Positions 1 through 8,281 of a stretch of 64,000 nt of DNA are shown piece by piece. Source of the DNA: Allopusillimonas ginsengisoli (lineage in GTDB: Bacteria > Pseudomonadota > Gammaproteobacteria > Burkholderiales > Burkholderiaceae_B); assembly GCA_005239165.1 (NCBI GenBank), contig RAPG01000011.1, positions 62,001 through 126,000 on the forward strand, written 5' to 3'. Within the stretch, counting starts at the first letter, position 1. Every line of letters starts with the position of its first letter. Made by a program: the position numbers and the translations under genes. A model generated the notes under the pieces. It saw only the letters and a list, made by a program, of their open reading frames with translations, had not been told where the DNA came from and made no database searches.

Positions 1-17
1 CATCAGTACTGCTCCAG

Positions 18-581
18 CTATGTGCGAGGCAGGGTAACCCCAGTCTGCCCCTGGTATTTGCCGCCACGATCTTTATACGAGGTTTCGCATTCTTCATCGC
101 TTTCCAGGAACAACATTTGTGCGCAGCCTTCACCCGCATAAATTTTGGCGGGTAAGGGCGTGGTATTGGAAAACTCCAGCGTTACATGGCCTTCCCACTC
201 GGGTTCAAGGGGCGTAACGTTGACGATGATGCCGCAACGGGCGTATGTGCTTTTGCCCAGGCATATGGTGAGCACAGTGCGCGGAATACGAAAATATTCT
301 ATGGTGCGGGCCAGTGCAAATGAATTGGGCGGAATGATGCAGACATCGCCTTTGAAATCAACAAACGATTTTTCATCAAAAGCCTTGGGGTCGACAATAG
401 TTGAATTGATATTGGTAAATATCTTGAATTCATCCGCGCAACGTACATCATACCCGTAACTGCTTGTTCCATAACTGACAATACGCTTGCCGTCGACCGA
501 ACGCACCTGGCCCGGCTCGAAGGGTTCTATCATGCCGTTGGCGGCGGCTTGCCGGATCCAGCGATCATTTTTAATGCTCAT
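18..581 (-). CDS. dcd: dCTP deaminase
   Basis: Deaminates dCTP to dUTP, feeding dUMP and then dTTP synthesis in the cytosol. The 187-residue length is typical of the proteobacterial enzyme. Family landmarks are visible: the N-terminal SIKNDRWIR, the central GKSTYARCG segment (about residues 109-117) and TPLEPEWEGHVTLE, which carries the conserved catalytic glutamate and surrounds the nucleotide pocket of the trimer. The C-terminal GKYQGQTG is the usual lid over the triphosphate. The ATG start is set by alignment to the family N-terminus. It is the first gene of the window and is not obviously in an operon with tamB, which lies 90 bp upstream on the same strand. Identification is secure. Confidence 0.96.
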   Translation of the reverse strand: MSIKNDRWIRQAAANGMIEPFEPGQVRSVDGKRIVSYGTSSYGYDVRCADEFKIFTNINSTIVDPKAFDEKSFVDFKGDVCIIPPNSFALARTIEYFRIPRTVLTICLGKSTYARCGIIVNVTPLEPEWEGHVTLEFSNTTPLPAKIYAGEGCAQMLFLESDEECETSYKDRGGKYQGQTGVTLPRT

Positions 582-671
582 AGCCCTACCTTTTAGACGT
601 TGGCGCGTATTTTAGCCCCTATAGGGCCACCCATGCAGGAGCCACCATTTGGGGCGCCCGGACAAGCCCGG

Positions 672-3600
672 CTAATCGCGCGAGAACCAGCGATACACCA
701 GAGCAAGACCATTTACTGTACCCACGCTGAGTTCGGCTGTAAGGCCACGCGCCAAACGATAACTGATATGGCCCACCGTGCCCGTATCGGACAAGGCCTG
801 GCGCACGCTGGCCGTAAAGCCTGCCGACAAGGCCTTGCTGACCACAATAAAGCGTTGCTCAACGTCGCTACTGCCGGAGTCTGTCCCCTTGACCACAGTA
901 TCGGCGGGCAGAATGCTACCGGCGCCTCCAAGCTCTCCTGAGCGCATACTGACCTCGTCAATGCCGAACCGACGATAGAACGGCTCGCCGTCACTGAGAA
1001 AAGAGCTACCCACGGAGAACAACAGGGCAGCATCCCCTCCCGAATCATCTGGACCATGCCCCAGCAGCAGCCAGGAAAGCTTCTCGATGTCACTGACGGC
1101 CGGATAAGACACCAGGTCAATACGCGGGCGGCGCGCAGTGCCTGCCACACGCACCCCAGCCTCCACCGCCAGCCCGGTGCGCAGCGCCTCGATGTCAAGC
1201 ACAGGGCTGGATATATCGCCCTGGAAGGTCACCGTGCCCCGCCTCAGCTGCAAGCGCTGACCATAGGCCTCGATCGCACCGCCACGCGTGTGCAGCGCAC
1301 CTATTGCCGTAAGCTTTTCGCCGATCATGGTGATGTGCAGCTTGCCGATCAAACCCGAGTTGACGCCATAGCCCGTAAGGTAAAAGCGCGGGCCCAGGTC
1401 AACATCAAGATCCAAAGACACGTCGACAGGCGAAGCCGCCTTTATTTTATTTCTGTCGTCACCCGCCCGAATCACGACGACGTCAGAATCCAGTGTGGGG
1501 ATAGAACTGAGCATATCCAGGTCTACCCAGCCCGCATCAGCCACCACCGACCCCTTGACGTCTATCTTGGGAATGGTGATTGCAACTGCAAGATCACCCG
1601 TAATCATGGCGTAGCGGTCTGACCGCTGCAGCAGCGGATAACGATAAAACGCCACATCAATATCGCCGGCCGACTCAAGGAGATTCCAGTCACCCGTAAT
1701 CGTCAGGCTGCCATTCTTGGCGTCGGGATTGCTGCTCACCCATTCGGCAGTGCGCCACTCTTTGGGCGTTGTGCGCAACCGCGCGGGAAACTTCAGCGAC
1801 TCAAGTACCAGTGTGTCGTCCCTGACGCTGGCCAGCAGGGTGCCGTCGAGAAGCCTGATACCATCGTCAATGCGAACAATGCGTATCTTGTCGCCCCGTA
1901 TGGTGCCATTGCTAGTCCATTTTCCGTCAGGCTTGCTATCAATTTTCACATCGGCATTGAGCGTCCCACCGAACTCCATGGCATCACCGGTGAACAGGCT
2001 GAGCCAGCCCAGATCTTTCACATTAGCCTTGAGTTGTACGGCCTTAGGATCCTTGGGCTCCAGAAACAGACGCATGCCGTCAGCGTGCAGCACAGTTTTG
2101 CCCTGGGCAGAGATACTGCCCATTTTTTCTGTCTCTACCTCAAGGTCGACAAGCAGCTGACTGGTTGAGCTGTTGGCACGGCTGGCTTGAATGCCCAGTG
2201 TGAGTGTTTTGAGGCCCAGGGGGAAAGACGGCTCGGCAGGCACGATAATGTCGCCCGCAATACGCTTGACGTGGGCGCTACCCTCCAGCGTGCCGGAAAA
2301 TTTCAGATCCCAGTCAAGTGCCAGATCGATTTCAGTAGGGCTGACCTCGGCTGCGCCGCGTATTTTGATGCCCCCTGTGGTTTCCGTCTTTTCCGACAAG
2401 GTACCCAGAACCTGCTGCACCTCGTCAATAAGTTTGCGCGAAACAATCAAATGATCGATGTCACCGCGGGTTTCCCAGCGCCCGGCGCCGCCTCGCGAGG
2501 CGGCGTGGTCCAGGGTAACCAGCTTTCGCGAGCCCATGAAAAGCGCCAGACTTGTGGTGCCCACCTCCCATTCCCAGGCAGGCGGCTGCGAACCAGGATA
2601 AAAACTGACAGCAACAGGGGCCTTCAGGTCGACAGCAAAGCTGGCATGCTTGGCCTCGAGCGTGCTGATTGTTCCACGCCACCCCTCCAGCGCAGGTGCC
2701 AGCGCTCTCGACGGCAGCTGCGCCTGGCCGGTGCCGTTTGACGCCGTTGTGGCCCCAGCTATTGATTTGGTTTTTTCTGCCGTCTTGGCTTCTGAGTTGG
2801 GCGCTGAGGCAGCGCTGCCCTTGCCCGCTGCCGGCTTACTGTCACCAGCACCTGAAACCGCTGCGGAGGAACGCGCAGAACCGGGGCGCGCGCCCCAATG
2901 CCCGTCCAGCACTACGTGCACATCGGCTGGTGCCTTGCCAAGCTCATCGGCTTTGCTGCCTTCCGGGGTATACACAACCTTCAGATCAGCCTTGTGAGTG
3001 GCCAGCGTACCTGCCACAAAGCCTTTTGCCGTGACGCCCCCCGGTATATCGGGCCAGAACGCGTCAAGCTGAGGAGCCAGTACATCCAGATCCAGGCTGT
3101 TGTCGGCAACGCCAAGAGCGCCTTTGGCCTTCAAATGATTTTTGCCCAGTGTCAGGTCCATATCGAGGGCGGCCAGCTGCAGCCCCTCTAGCATTGTCGT
3201 TAGCTGTAGGCCTTTAGATGTGTTCCCGGCAGGCGCGGGAGCTTCGCCAGACGTAGCTGCCACGGCCTGCGTAGTTGTTGCTGCCTGCTCAGAGCCAGAC
3301 TTACTGGTCTGCACGCGCTCAACCGCATCTGGCTTGGCAGAGGCGGTTTCCGTTGCCTTCCCGTCAATTGCGCTCTGCCCTTTGTCCGCTGCCTGAGACG
3401 GCTTCTTGCTACTGATCACGTGGGTATTGAGGTGGCCGCTCAAGGCTTGTTTGTTCCATCGCGAACCTTGTGCAATATTCATCGCCACCTCGGCAGACTG
3501 CACTGCCGTGCGGTTCTGAAGCACCACATCAAAATCAGCATCAACAGTAATCAGCGCGTCGGGGATGGCCGGGCCAACCAACTGGCCCACGTTAAGATTG

Positions 3601-4931
3601 AGAGTATTCAGAGAACCAAACAGGCGATCCAGCGTGGCATCGCCCTGCACGCCCGTCTCCCAGCCGACCTTGCCGTGCAATGTCGAGCCATCAGCCAGTT
3701 CAAGATCAGCCACGGCGCGTTTCAGCGGAAACGCGGCTCTGGGGGTGACATGGGCATCGGCATTGACATGCATGCCCTGTCCACTGCCTCGCACGGTCAC
3801 GTCAAGAGCATCGAGATCGCCCTTGACCTCTGCATGCAGATCAAGAGCACACGGAGTAAGGGTTTGCTCCCGCTCTGCATTGTCGGCGTTTTTTGTGCTT
3901 ACATCGGGAGTGGCCGGATCGACAGTGACCGTGTCCACAGCTGCGCGACTATTCTGTGCACCATTTGATGCCGATTTTGTTTCTGCAGACGGCGTTTTGC
4001 CTGCGACAGACTTTTCATCTGCCGGCGTCTTGCTGTCTGCGGTTGACTTGGCAGAATGCGCTGTCTTGGTACTAGCTGTCCGCTGCCCATCAACATCGCG
4101 TTTGCCGTCTTGCGCCGACTTTTTGGTATTGCTTTGTTTCCCGTTAGTGACCTGTTTTCCGTTGGTGACAGACTTCGCACCTTCTGCTTGCTTGTCATCG
4201 GGCCTGGAAGCTTTGCCCCTGGCCTGCTCCGCAGGCAGCGTGGCAAGATAGTTTCGGGCACACAGGGGGGAGTCTTGGGTGCGGCCAGTGGCACGCACAT
4301 CCAGATCAACCTGTATGGGCCACGGGTCATGCAGGCTCAGTGCCCGGGCCTCACCCTCAAGGGATGCAGTCAGTTGTTCATGCGTAACATCAAGACTGCG
4401 AAGCGACAGCTGAGCGCCGTCCTGGTCCAGATATAGTGCCGTCGCAATATTTGAGAGCTCGGCCGGCAACAACGGCTTCCCGTGCTGGCTAACGCGCACC
4501 TGCCCGACCGCAACGTTGTCGGCAATTATTTTTACAGGAAGCGCGGGGACGCTAAAGGGTTGCTTGGGCTGATCGTCTTCAGACTCGCCAGTAAGGTCAA
4601 CATCAACCACACCCGCCGACAGCTCAATCACATGCAGACGACGATTAAGCAGATCGTGCCAGTCTACCTGTAAATGAAGCCCCTCCAGCCGCACCGCCAC
4701 ATCTGGCAATGTGGCAGAAAAACTGCCCACGCTGACCCCGTCCCAAAGCGTGCCTGACACCTGGCTCACTTGTCCGTCGACCTGCTGCACCGCCGTGACA
4801 AGTGCCCAGCGCGTACCCGATGGCGAGGCGATTACCCAGTAGAGAAAGCCGCACAGCACCATGGTGAACAACACGGTGAGGGGGCCAAGCCAGATTATGA
4901 CGGGGCGCAGCCAGCGTGACACAACATTCAA
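672..4931 (-). CDS. tamB: Translocation and assembly module protein TamB
   Basis: Large inner-membrane-anchored periplasmic protein that works with TamA in outer-membrane protein insertion and phospholipid transport. A single N-terminal membrane segment (about residues 10-35) is followed by long beta-rich AsmA-like repeats and the C-terminal DUF490/TamB domain (about 1150-1419, ending in the usual aromatic VYRWFSRD). At 1419 residues it is longer than most relatives. Three Lys/Ser/Thr/Ala-rich low-complexity stretches (about residues 235-360, 507-574 and 681-740) account for the surplus and look like unstructured insertions between beta repeats. The first codon is TTG overlapping the tamA stop (TTGA); GTG at 4922 is the alternative. 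Co-transcribed with tamA. Confidence 0.95.
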   Translation of the reverse strand: MNVVSRWLRPVIIWLGPLTVLFTMVLCGFLYWVIASPSGTRWALVTAVQQVDGQVSQVSGTLWDGVSVGSFSATLPDVAVRLEGLHLQVDWHDLLNRRLHVIELSAGVVDVDLTGESEDDQPKQPFSVPALPVKIIADNVAVGQVRVSQHGKPLLPAELSNIATALYLDQDGAQLSLRSLDVTHEQLTASLEGEARALSLHDPWPIQVDLDVRATGRTQDSPLCARNYLATLPAEQARGKASRPDDKQAEGAKSVTNGKQVTNGKQSNTKKSAQDGKRDVDGQRTASTKTAHSAKSTADSKTPADEKSVAGKTPSAETKSASNGAQNSRAAVDTVTVDPATPDVSTKNADNAEREQTLTPCALDLHAEVKGDLDALDVTVRGSGQGMHVNADAHVTPRAAFPLKRAVADLELADGSTLHGKVGWETGVQGDATLDRLFGSLNTLNLNVGQLVGPAIPDALITVDADFDVVLQNRTAVQSAEVAMNIAQGSRWNKQALSGHLNTHVISSKKPSQAADKGQSAIDGKATETASAKPDAVERVQTSKSGSEQAATTTQAVAATSGEAPAPAGNTSKGLQLTTMLEGLQLAALDMDLTLGKNHLKAKGALGVADNSLDLDVLAPQLDAFWPDIPGGVTAKGFVAGTLATHKADLKVVYTPEGSKADELGKAPADVHVVLDGHWGARPGSARSSAAVSGAGDSKPAAGKGSAASAPNSEAKTAEKTKSIAGATTASNGTGQAQLPSRALAPALEGWRGTISTLEAKHASFAVDLKAPVAVSFYPGSQPPAWEWEVGTTSLALFMGSRKLVTLDHAASRGGAGRWETRGDIDHLIVSRKLIDEVQQVLGTLSEKTETTGGIKIRGAAEVSPTEIDLALDWDLKFSGTLEGSAHVKRIAGDIIVPAEPSFPLGLKTLTLGIQASRANSSTSQLLVDLEVETEKMGSISAQGKTVLHADGMRLFLEPKDPKAVQLKANVKDLGWLSLFTGDAMEFGGTLNADVKIDSKPDGKWTSNGTIRGDKIRIVRIDDGIRLLDGTLLASVRDDTLVLESLKFPARLRTTPKEWRTAEWVSSNPDAKNGSLTITGDWNLLESAGDIDVAFYRYPLLQRSDRYAMITGDLAVAITIPKIDVKGSVVADAGWVDLDMLSSIPTLDSDVVVIRAGDDRNKIKAASPVDVSLDLDVDLGPRFYLTGYGVNSGLIGKLHITMIGEKLTAIGALHTRGGAIEAYGQRLQLRRGTVTFQGDISSPVLDIEALRTGLAVEAGVRVAGTARRPRIDLVSYPAVSDIEKLSWLLLGHGPDDSGGDAALLFSVGSSFLSDGEPFYRRFGIDEVSMRSGELGGAGSILPADTVVKGTDSGSSDVEQRFIVVSKALSAGFTASVRQALSDTGTVGHISYRLARGLTAELSVGTVNGLALVYRWFSRD

Positions 4932-6703
4932 AATGCAATACCCAGGGAAAAGTGCAGTCGCAGCTTTTTATCGCGCTGCCCGTACGCAAGATCAACAAAA
5001 AACGGACCGGCCGGCGTACGCACCGCCAGACCCGCACCATACCCAAACGCCCAATGCATGCTGCTGAAGCTTTGCGCTGCATCGCCGACGTCAAGAAACA
5101 AATTCATGCCAAGCTGCTCGGTGTAGTAGTGGGTGTACTCGATGCTGGCAACCGCCAGGGAATCAGCCCCAATCACCGCATCACCACGCTTTTGACCTAT
5201 GCTCTTGTAACGGTAACCGCGTATGGTGCGTGCACCACCAGTACGGTAGCCAAAATCTTGCGGCAGTCGGTCAGTTTGCGTCCAGACCTTGCCCACCTCG
5301 CCTCTTAGCGTCAGCACATCACGCGCGCCCACCGGCCACCACTTCTGCCCACGAATGCCCGCACGATAAAAGGTTTCACCTTTGTCCATGGTGACCCCCG
5401 TGCCCAGGCCCACTTCTATCAGGTTGCCCTCGCGCGGATCGTACTTGGCATCAACGTCGCGGCGCATCCAGCGCGCCGTACCGACCAGCGTGGGAACATC
5501 GTAGCCGTCGGCGCCGCTGATCCGCGTGCGGTCATGTGCAGCCACTACGCCATATTCAGTTTCATAATCAACACGGCTGCCGTCTTGCGCCTTCCAGGCG
5601 TGCTTGCGGTTCCAGCCCATTCCGACGCGCCGGTTATCCAGGCCCTCAATGTCGGAGTGCTCGAACAGCAGGCCGACGCTGTCTACATAACCTTTACGCG
5701 TAGGCGGTAAATGCACATCAAAGAACGCACGCTGCCGGTCTTTGTCGACCCCGGCGCCGGTTTCAATCCAGACAGGCTGCCCGAACACCACGTTTTGCCG
5801 ATACAAACCCTCTGCACGTATGCCGTGATCGCTGTCGACCCCAAGGGAAGCGGTGACGCGCCGGGCGGGAGCCTCGGACACTCGCACCTGAACAGGCAGC
5901 TGCACCTCGCCGTCTGCCCCTACTTTCTGCGCTTCATCACTGGCATCAAGCGTAACAAATGCGCCGCGGAAAAAGGCGGTTGACTGCAAGGCCTGTTGCC
6001 AGTCGTCTAGACGGTCTTGATCGTAGGGATCGCCCACCTGATACTGCAAATAGCGATCTATCAGCTTTTGAGGAACCCGCTTAAGGCCGTTAACCTGAAC
6101 CGGCCCCATGGACACACGCGGCCCGCTGTCTACTTCAACAAAAAGATCGGCCTGTGCCACCTCGGCATCGATCGTGGCCTGACTGTTCGCAATTCGCGCG
6201 AAATAAAAATCTTTGCGACTTACACCATCGAGCAACTCAACCTTGGCATCGCGCCACGTCTGGTTGATAAAGGGCATTTCTTTATCGAGCGGCCAGTCGT
6301 TTTTCAGGGTCTTGACCCGGGATTCAAACCGGGGCTGGTCGATCTGCCCTTTAAATACCAGTTGCACGTCCTTAACTGTAGTGCGATCGCCAGGCTCTAT
6401 GGTGATGTCCCAGGTTTCGCCGCCGATGTCTTCGCCGACTTCCAGGGTTACGACAGGCGAAAAATAGCCCTGGGTTTCCAGGGCCGAGAGGGTTGCCTGG
6501 TAGGCGCGCCTGCGCAACCGCGTCACCTCACCCCCGTCCTGATCTGCGGACAGGCGTGTGATAGCCGCCACCGCATTCTGTATAGATTGCAGAGCCTTGG
6601 GAGGTACACCACCAGGATCGATGATTACCTCGGGAACCTCAGCACGGGCGACTTGCAGCACGCCCGCGAATACCAGCAAACTGGCGGCTACCTCTTTTTG
6701 CAT
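4928..6703 (-). CDS. tamA: Outer-membrane translocation and assembly protein TamA (Omp85 family)
   Basis: Omp85-family beta-barrel partner of TamB. The start is placed at the ATG at 6703, giving 591 residues, because it opens a signal peptide (MQKEVAASLLVFAGVLQVARA) while the longer reading frame upstream has no such character. POTRA-like domains occupy roughly residues 25-265, followed by a 16-strand barrel with the Omp85 signature near TGGARTIRGYRY and the terminal strand ending in phenylalanine (LHFSLGIAF), the classic outer-membrane sorting signal. It overlaps tamB by a few bases, implying coupled translation. The mrp stop codon lies only a few bases upstream on the same strand, so mrp, tamA and tamB may form one transcript. 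Confidence 0.94.
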   Translation of the reverse strand: MQKEVAASLLVFAGVLQVARAEVPEVIIDPGGVPPKALQSIQNAVAAITRLSADQDGGEVTRLRRRAYQATLSALETQGYFSPVVTLEVGEDIGGETWDITIEPGDRTTVKDVQLVFKGQIDQPRFESRVKTLKNDWPLDKEMPFINQTWRDAKVELLDGVSRKDFYFARIANSQATIDAEVAQADLFVEVDSGPRVSMGPVQVNGLKRVPQKLIDRYLQYQVGDPYDQDRLDDWQQALQSTAFFRGAFVTLDASDEAQKVGADGEVQLPVQVRVSEAPARRVTASLGVDSDHGIRAEGLYRQNVVFGQPVWIETGAGVDKDRQRAFFDVHLPPTRKGYVDSVGLLFEHSDIEGLDNRRVGMGWNRKHAWKAQDGSRVDYETEYGVVAAHDRTRISGADGYDVPTLVGTARWMRRDVDAKYDPREGNLIEVGLGTGVTMDKGETFYRAGIRGQKWWPVGARDVLTLRGEVGKVWTQTDRLPQDFGYRTGGARTIRGYRYKSIGQKRGDAVIGADSLAVASIEYTHYYTEQLGMNLFLDVGDAAQSFSSMHWAFGYGAGLAVRTPAGPFFVDLAYGQRDKKLRLHFSLGIAF

Positions 6704-6707
6704 GCAA

Positions 6708-7559
6708 TCAGGACTTCCGTGATATGACCGTGGGCCCGCTGGATGCCGTGTCGGGCGGCAACGCAGCCACATTGGCAGCCAGCCGCTCTGCGATCTCGCC
6801 ATAAGCACGGGCGGCTTCACCTTCGGGCTCGGCCACCACACTGGGTGTGCCCGAGTCAGTTTGCTCACGAATGCGCAACTGCAACGGCAATGCCCCTAGC
6901 CAGGGAAGATTGAATTCGGCTGCCATGTCGCGGCCCCCATGTTCGCCAAATATGGCCTCGACATGCCCGCATTGCGTACACACATGCGTAGACATGTTTT
7001 CGACTACGCCCAGAACCGGAACATTGACTTTCTGGAACATGCGCAAGCCCTTGCGGGCATCAGCCAGCGCCAGATCTTGCGGTGTAGTAACAATGACGGC
7101 ACCGGTAAGTGGCACTTTTTGTGCCATGGTCAGTGCAATATCTCCTGTTCCGGGTGGCATGTCAACAATGAGGTAATCAAGGTCATGCCAGTTGGTTTGA
7201 GTGAGCAATTGCGTCAACGCCTGTGTGACCATGGGCCCGCGCCATATGGCAGGGGCATCCTGGTCAATCAGAAAGCCTATGGAGTTGGCTTGCAGGCCAT
7301 GACCGACCAGCGGCTCCATGAATTTGCCATCCACACTTTTGGGTTTGCCGGACAAGCCCAGCATAATAGGCACGCTGGGGCCGTAAATATCGGCGTCAAG
7401 CAACCCGACGCGCGCCCCAGAACGGGCCAGCGCCAATGCGATGTTGACGGCGGTTGTACTCTTGCCCACGCCACCCTTGCCCGACGCTATGGCAATGATG
7501 TTGCGCACATTAGGCATGGGTCTGAGGCCGGGTTGCACCGCGTGGCTGATAATCTGCAT
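6708..7559 (-). CDS. mrp: Mrp/ApbC-type iron-sulfur cluster carrier ATPase (short form)
   Basis: Deviant-Walker P-loop ATPase that carries and delivers Fe-S clusters in the cytosol. The signature GKGGVGKST is at about residues 27-35, followed by the GLLDADIYGPS and VDMPPGTGD motifs, and a CxxC pair (CTQCG) near residue 196 that would bind the bridging cluster. The ATG at 7559 has a GGAG five bases upstream. Most Mrp proteins of this order carry an N-terminal MIP18/DUF59 domain (about 90 residues) before the ATPase. Here it is absent, although the linker that normally joins the two (IISHAVQPGLRP) is kept, and an in-frame stop closes the frame just upstream. It may be functional, as short Mrp forms exist. 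Confidence 0.92.
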   Translation of the reverse strand: MQIISHAVQPGLRPMPNVRNIIAIASGKGGVGKSTTAVNIALALARSGARVGLLDADIYGPSVPIMLGLSGKPKSVDGKFMEPLVGHGLQANSIGFLIDQDAPAIWRGPMVTQALTQLLTQTNWHDLDYLIVDMPPGTGDIALTMAQKVPLTGAVIVTTPQDLALADARKGLRMFQKVNVPVLGVVENMSTHVCTQCGHVEAIFGEHGGRDMAAEFNLPWLGALPLQLRIREQTDSGTPSVVAEPEGEAARAYGEIAERLAANVAALPPDTASSGPTVISRKS

Positions 7560-7784
7560 AACTGCTCCAAATAACAAGAGTAACGCCCCTGGGGCGCCGA
7601 AATCGTTTCAGTACGTTTCTGTATTGCCTGCTGGCTGTTGTACAACCAGAGGCCGGGATGTACAGTGGATGAAACCCCGAATTTACCCCGAGATCGACAG
7701 ACCCTGCCCTGAAGAATACACTGAGAGATCAAGAATTACGGATTGAAGGAATCTTTTCCCACAATCATGGTCCATATAAATACG

Positions 7785-8039
7785 ATGAATACATTTAACC
7801 AAATTATCCGCGGCATCTTGTTTTTTGTCCTCGCCATATTCGGAATGGCGATGGCATTCCTGTTCATGGTGTCCACCGCTATCGCCGTGGGCATTCTGTA
7901 TATCGTCGCCCGCGTCAAGGGCCGCCCTTTCGGTGCCCGTGCTTACTGGGAGCAACGGCGCCAGGCTGCGCCAGCCGCGCGCAAACCCATATTCCCAACC
8001 AAAGATGTCACCGACATCGAAATGCGCGAAATACCTTAG
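7785..8039 (+). CDS. Small membrane protein of unknown function
   Basis: An 84-residue protein if started at ATG 7785; ATG 7767 or TTG 7743 would add 6 or 14 residues and none has a clear ribosome site. One or two hydrophobic segments span about residues 6-40 (GILFFVLAIFGMAMAFLFM and onward), followed by a basic, proline-rich cytoplasmic-looking tail ending in DVTDIEMREIP. It is divergent from mrp and upstream of metG. I do not recognise a family. The regular membrane segment and conserved-looking tail argue that it is a real gene, but no function can be assigned. Confidence 0.6.
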   Translation: MNTFNQIIRGILFFVLAIFGMAMAFLFMVSTAIAVGILYIVARVKGRPFGARAYWEQRRQAAPAARKPIFPTKDVTDIEMREIP

Positions 8040-8281
8040 CGTGAACTGAGTGCGGCATCCCGCCTAGCGGGTCGGGCCAACAGCCCAGCCGTCAAACTCC
8101 ATATTTCCTGTCCAGGCCCCGGCCAAGAACGCATGTTATTGCGTGTCTGGCTGGGGTCTGACTATTTGCACCGGCAATACGAACGCGTCCGGTTTAAAGG
8201 CGCTTCCAAGCACAATGTGGGGGAAAGCCCTAAAATCCAGCTTTACCCCTTCTTCATTCTCAAAAAGCTGAAACCACAAAC

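Noticed and set aside
4056..4436. Plus-strand frames antisense to tamB.
   Set aside because: They follow the GC-rich codon pattern of tamB and have no family resemblance.
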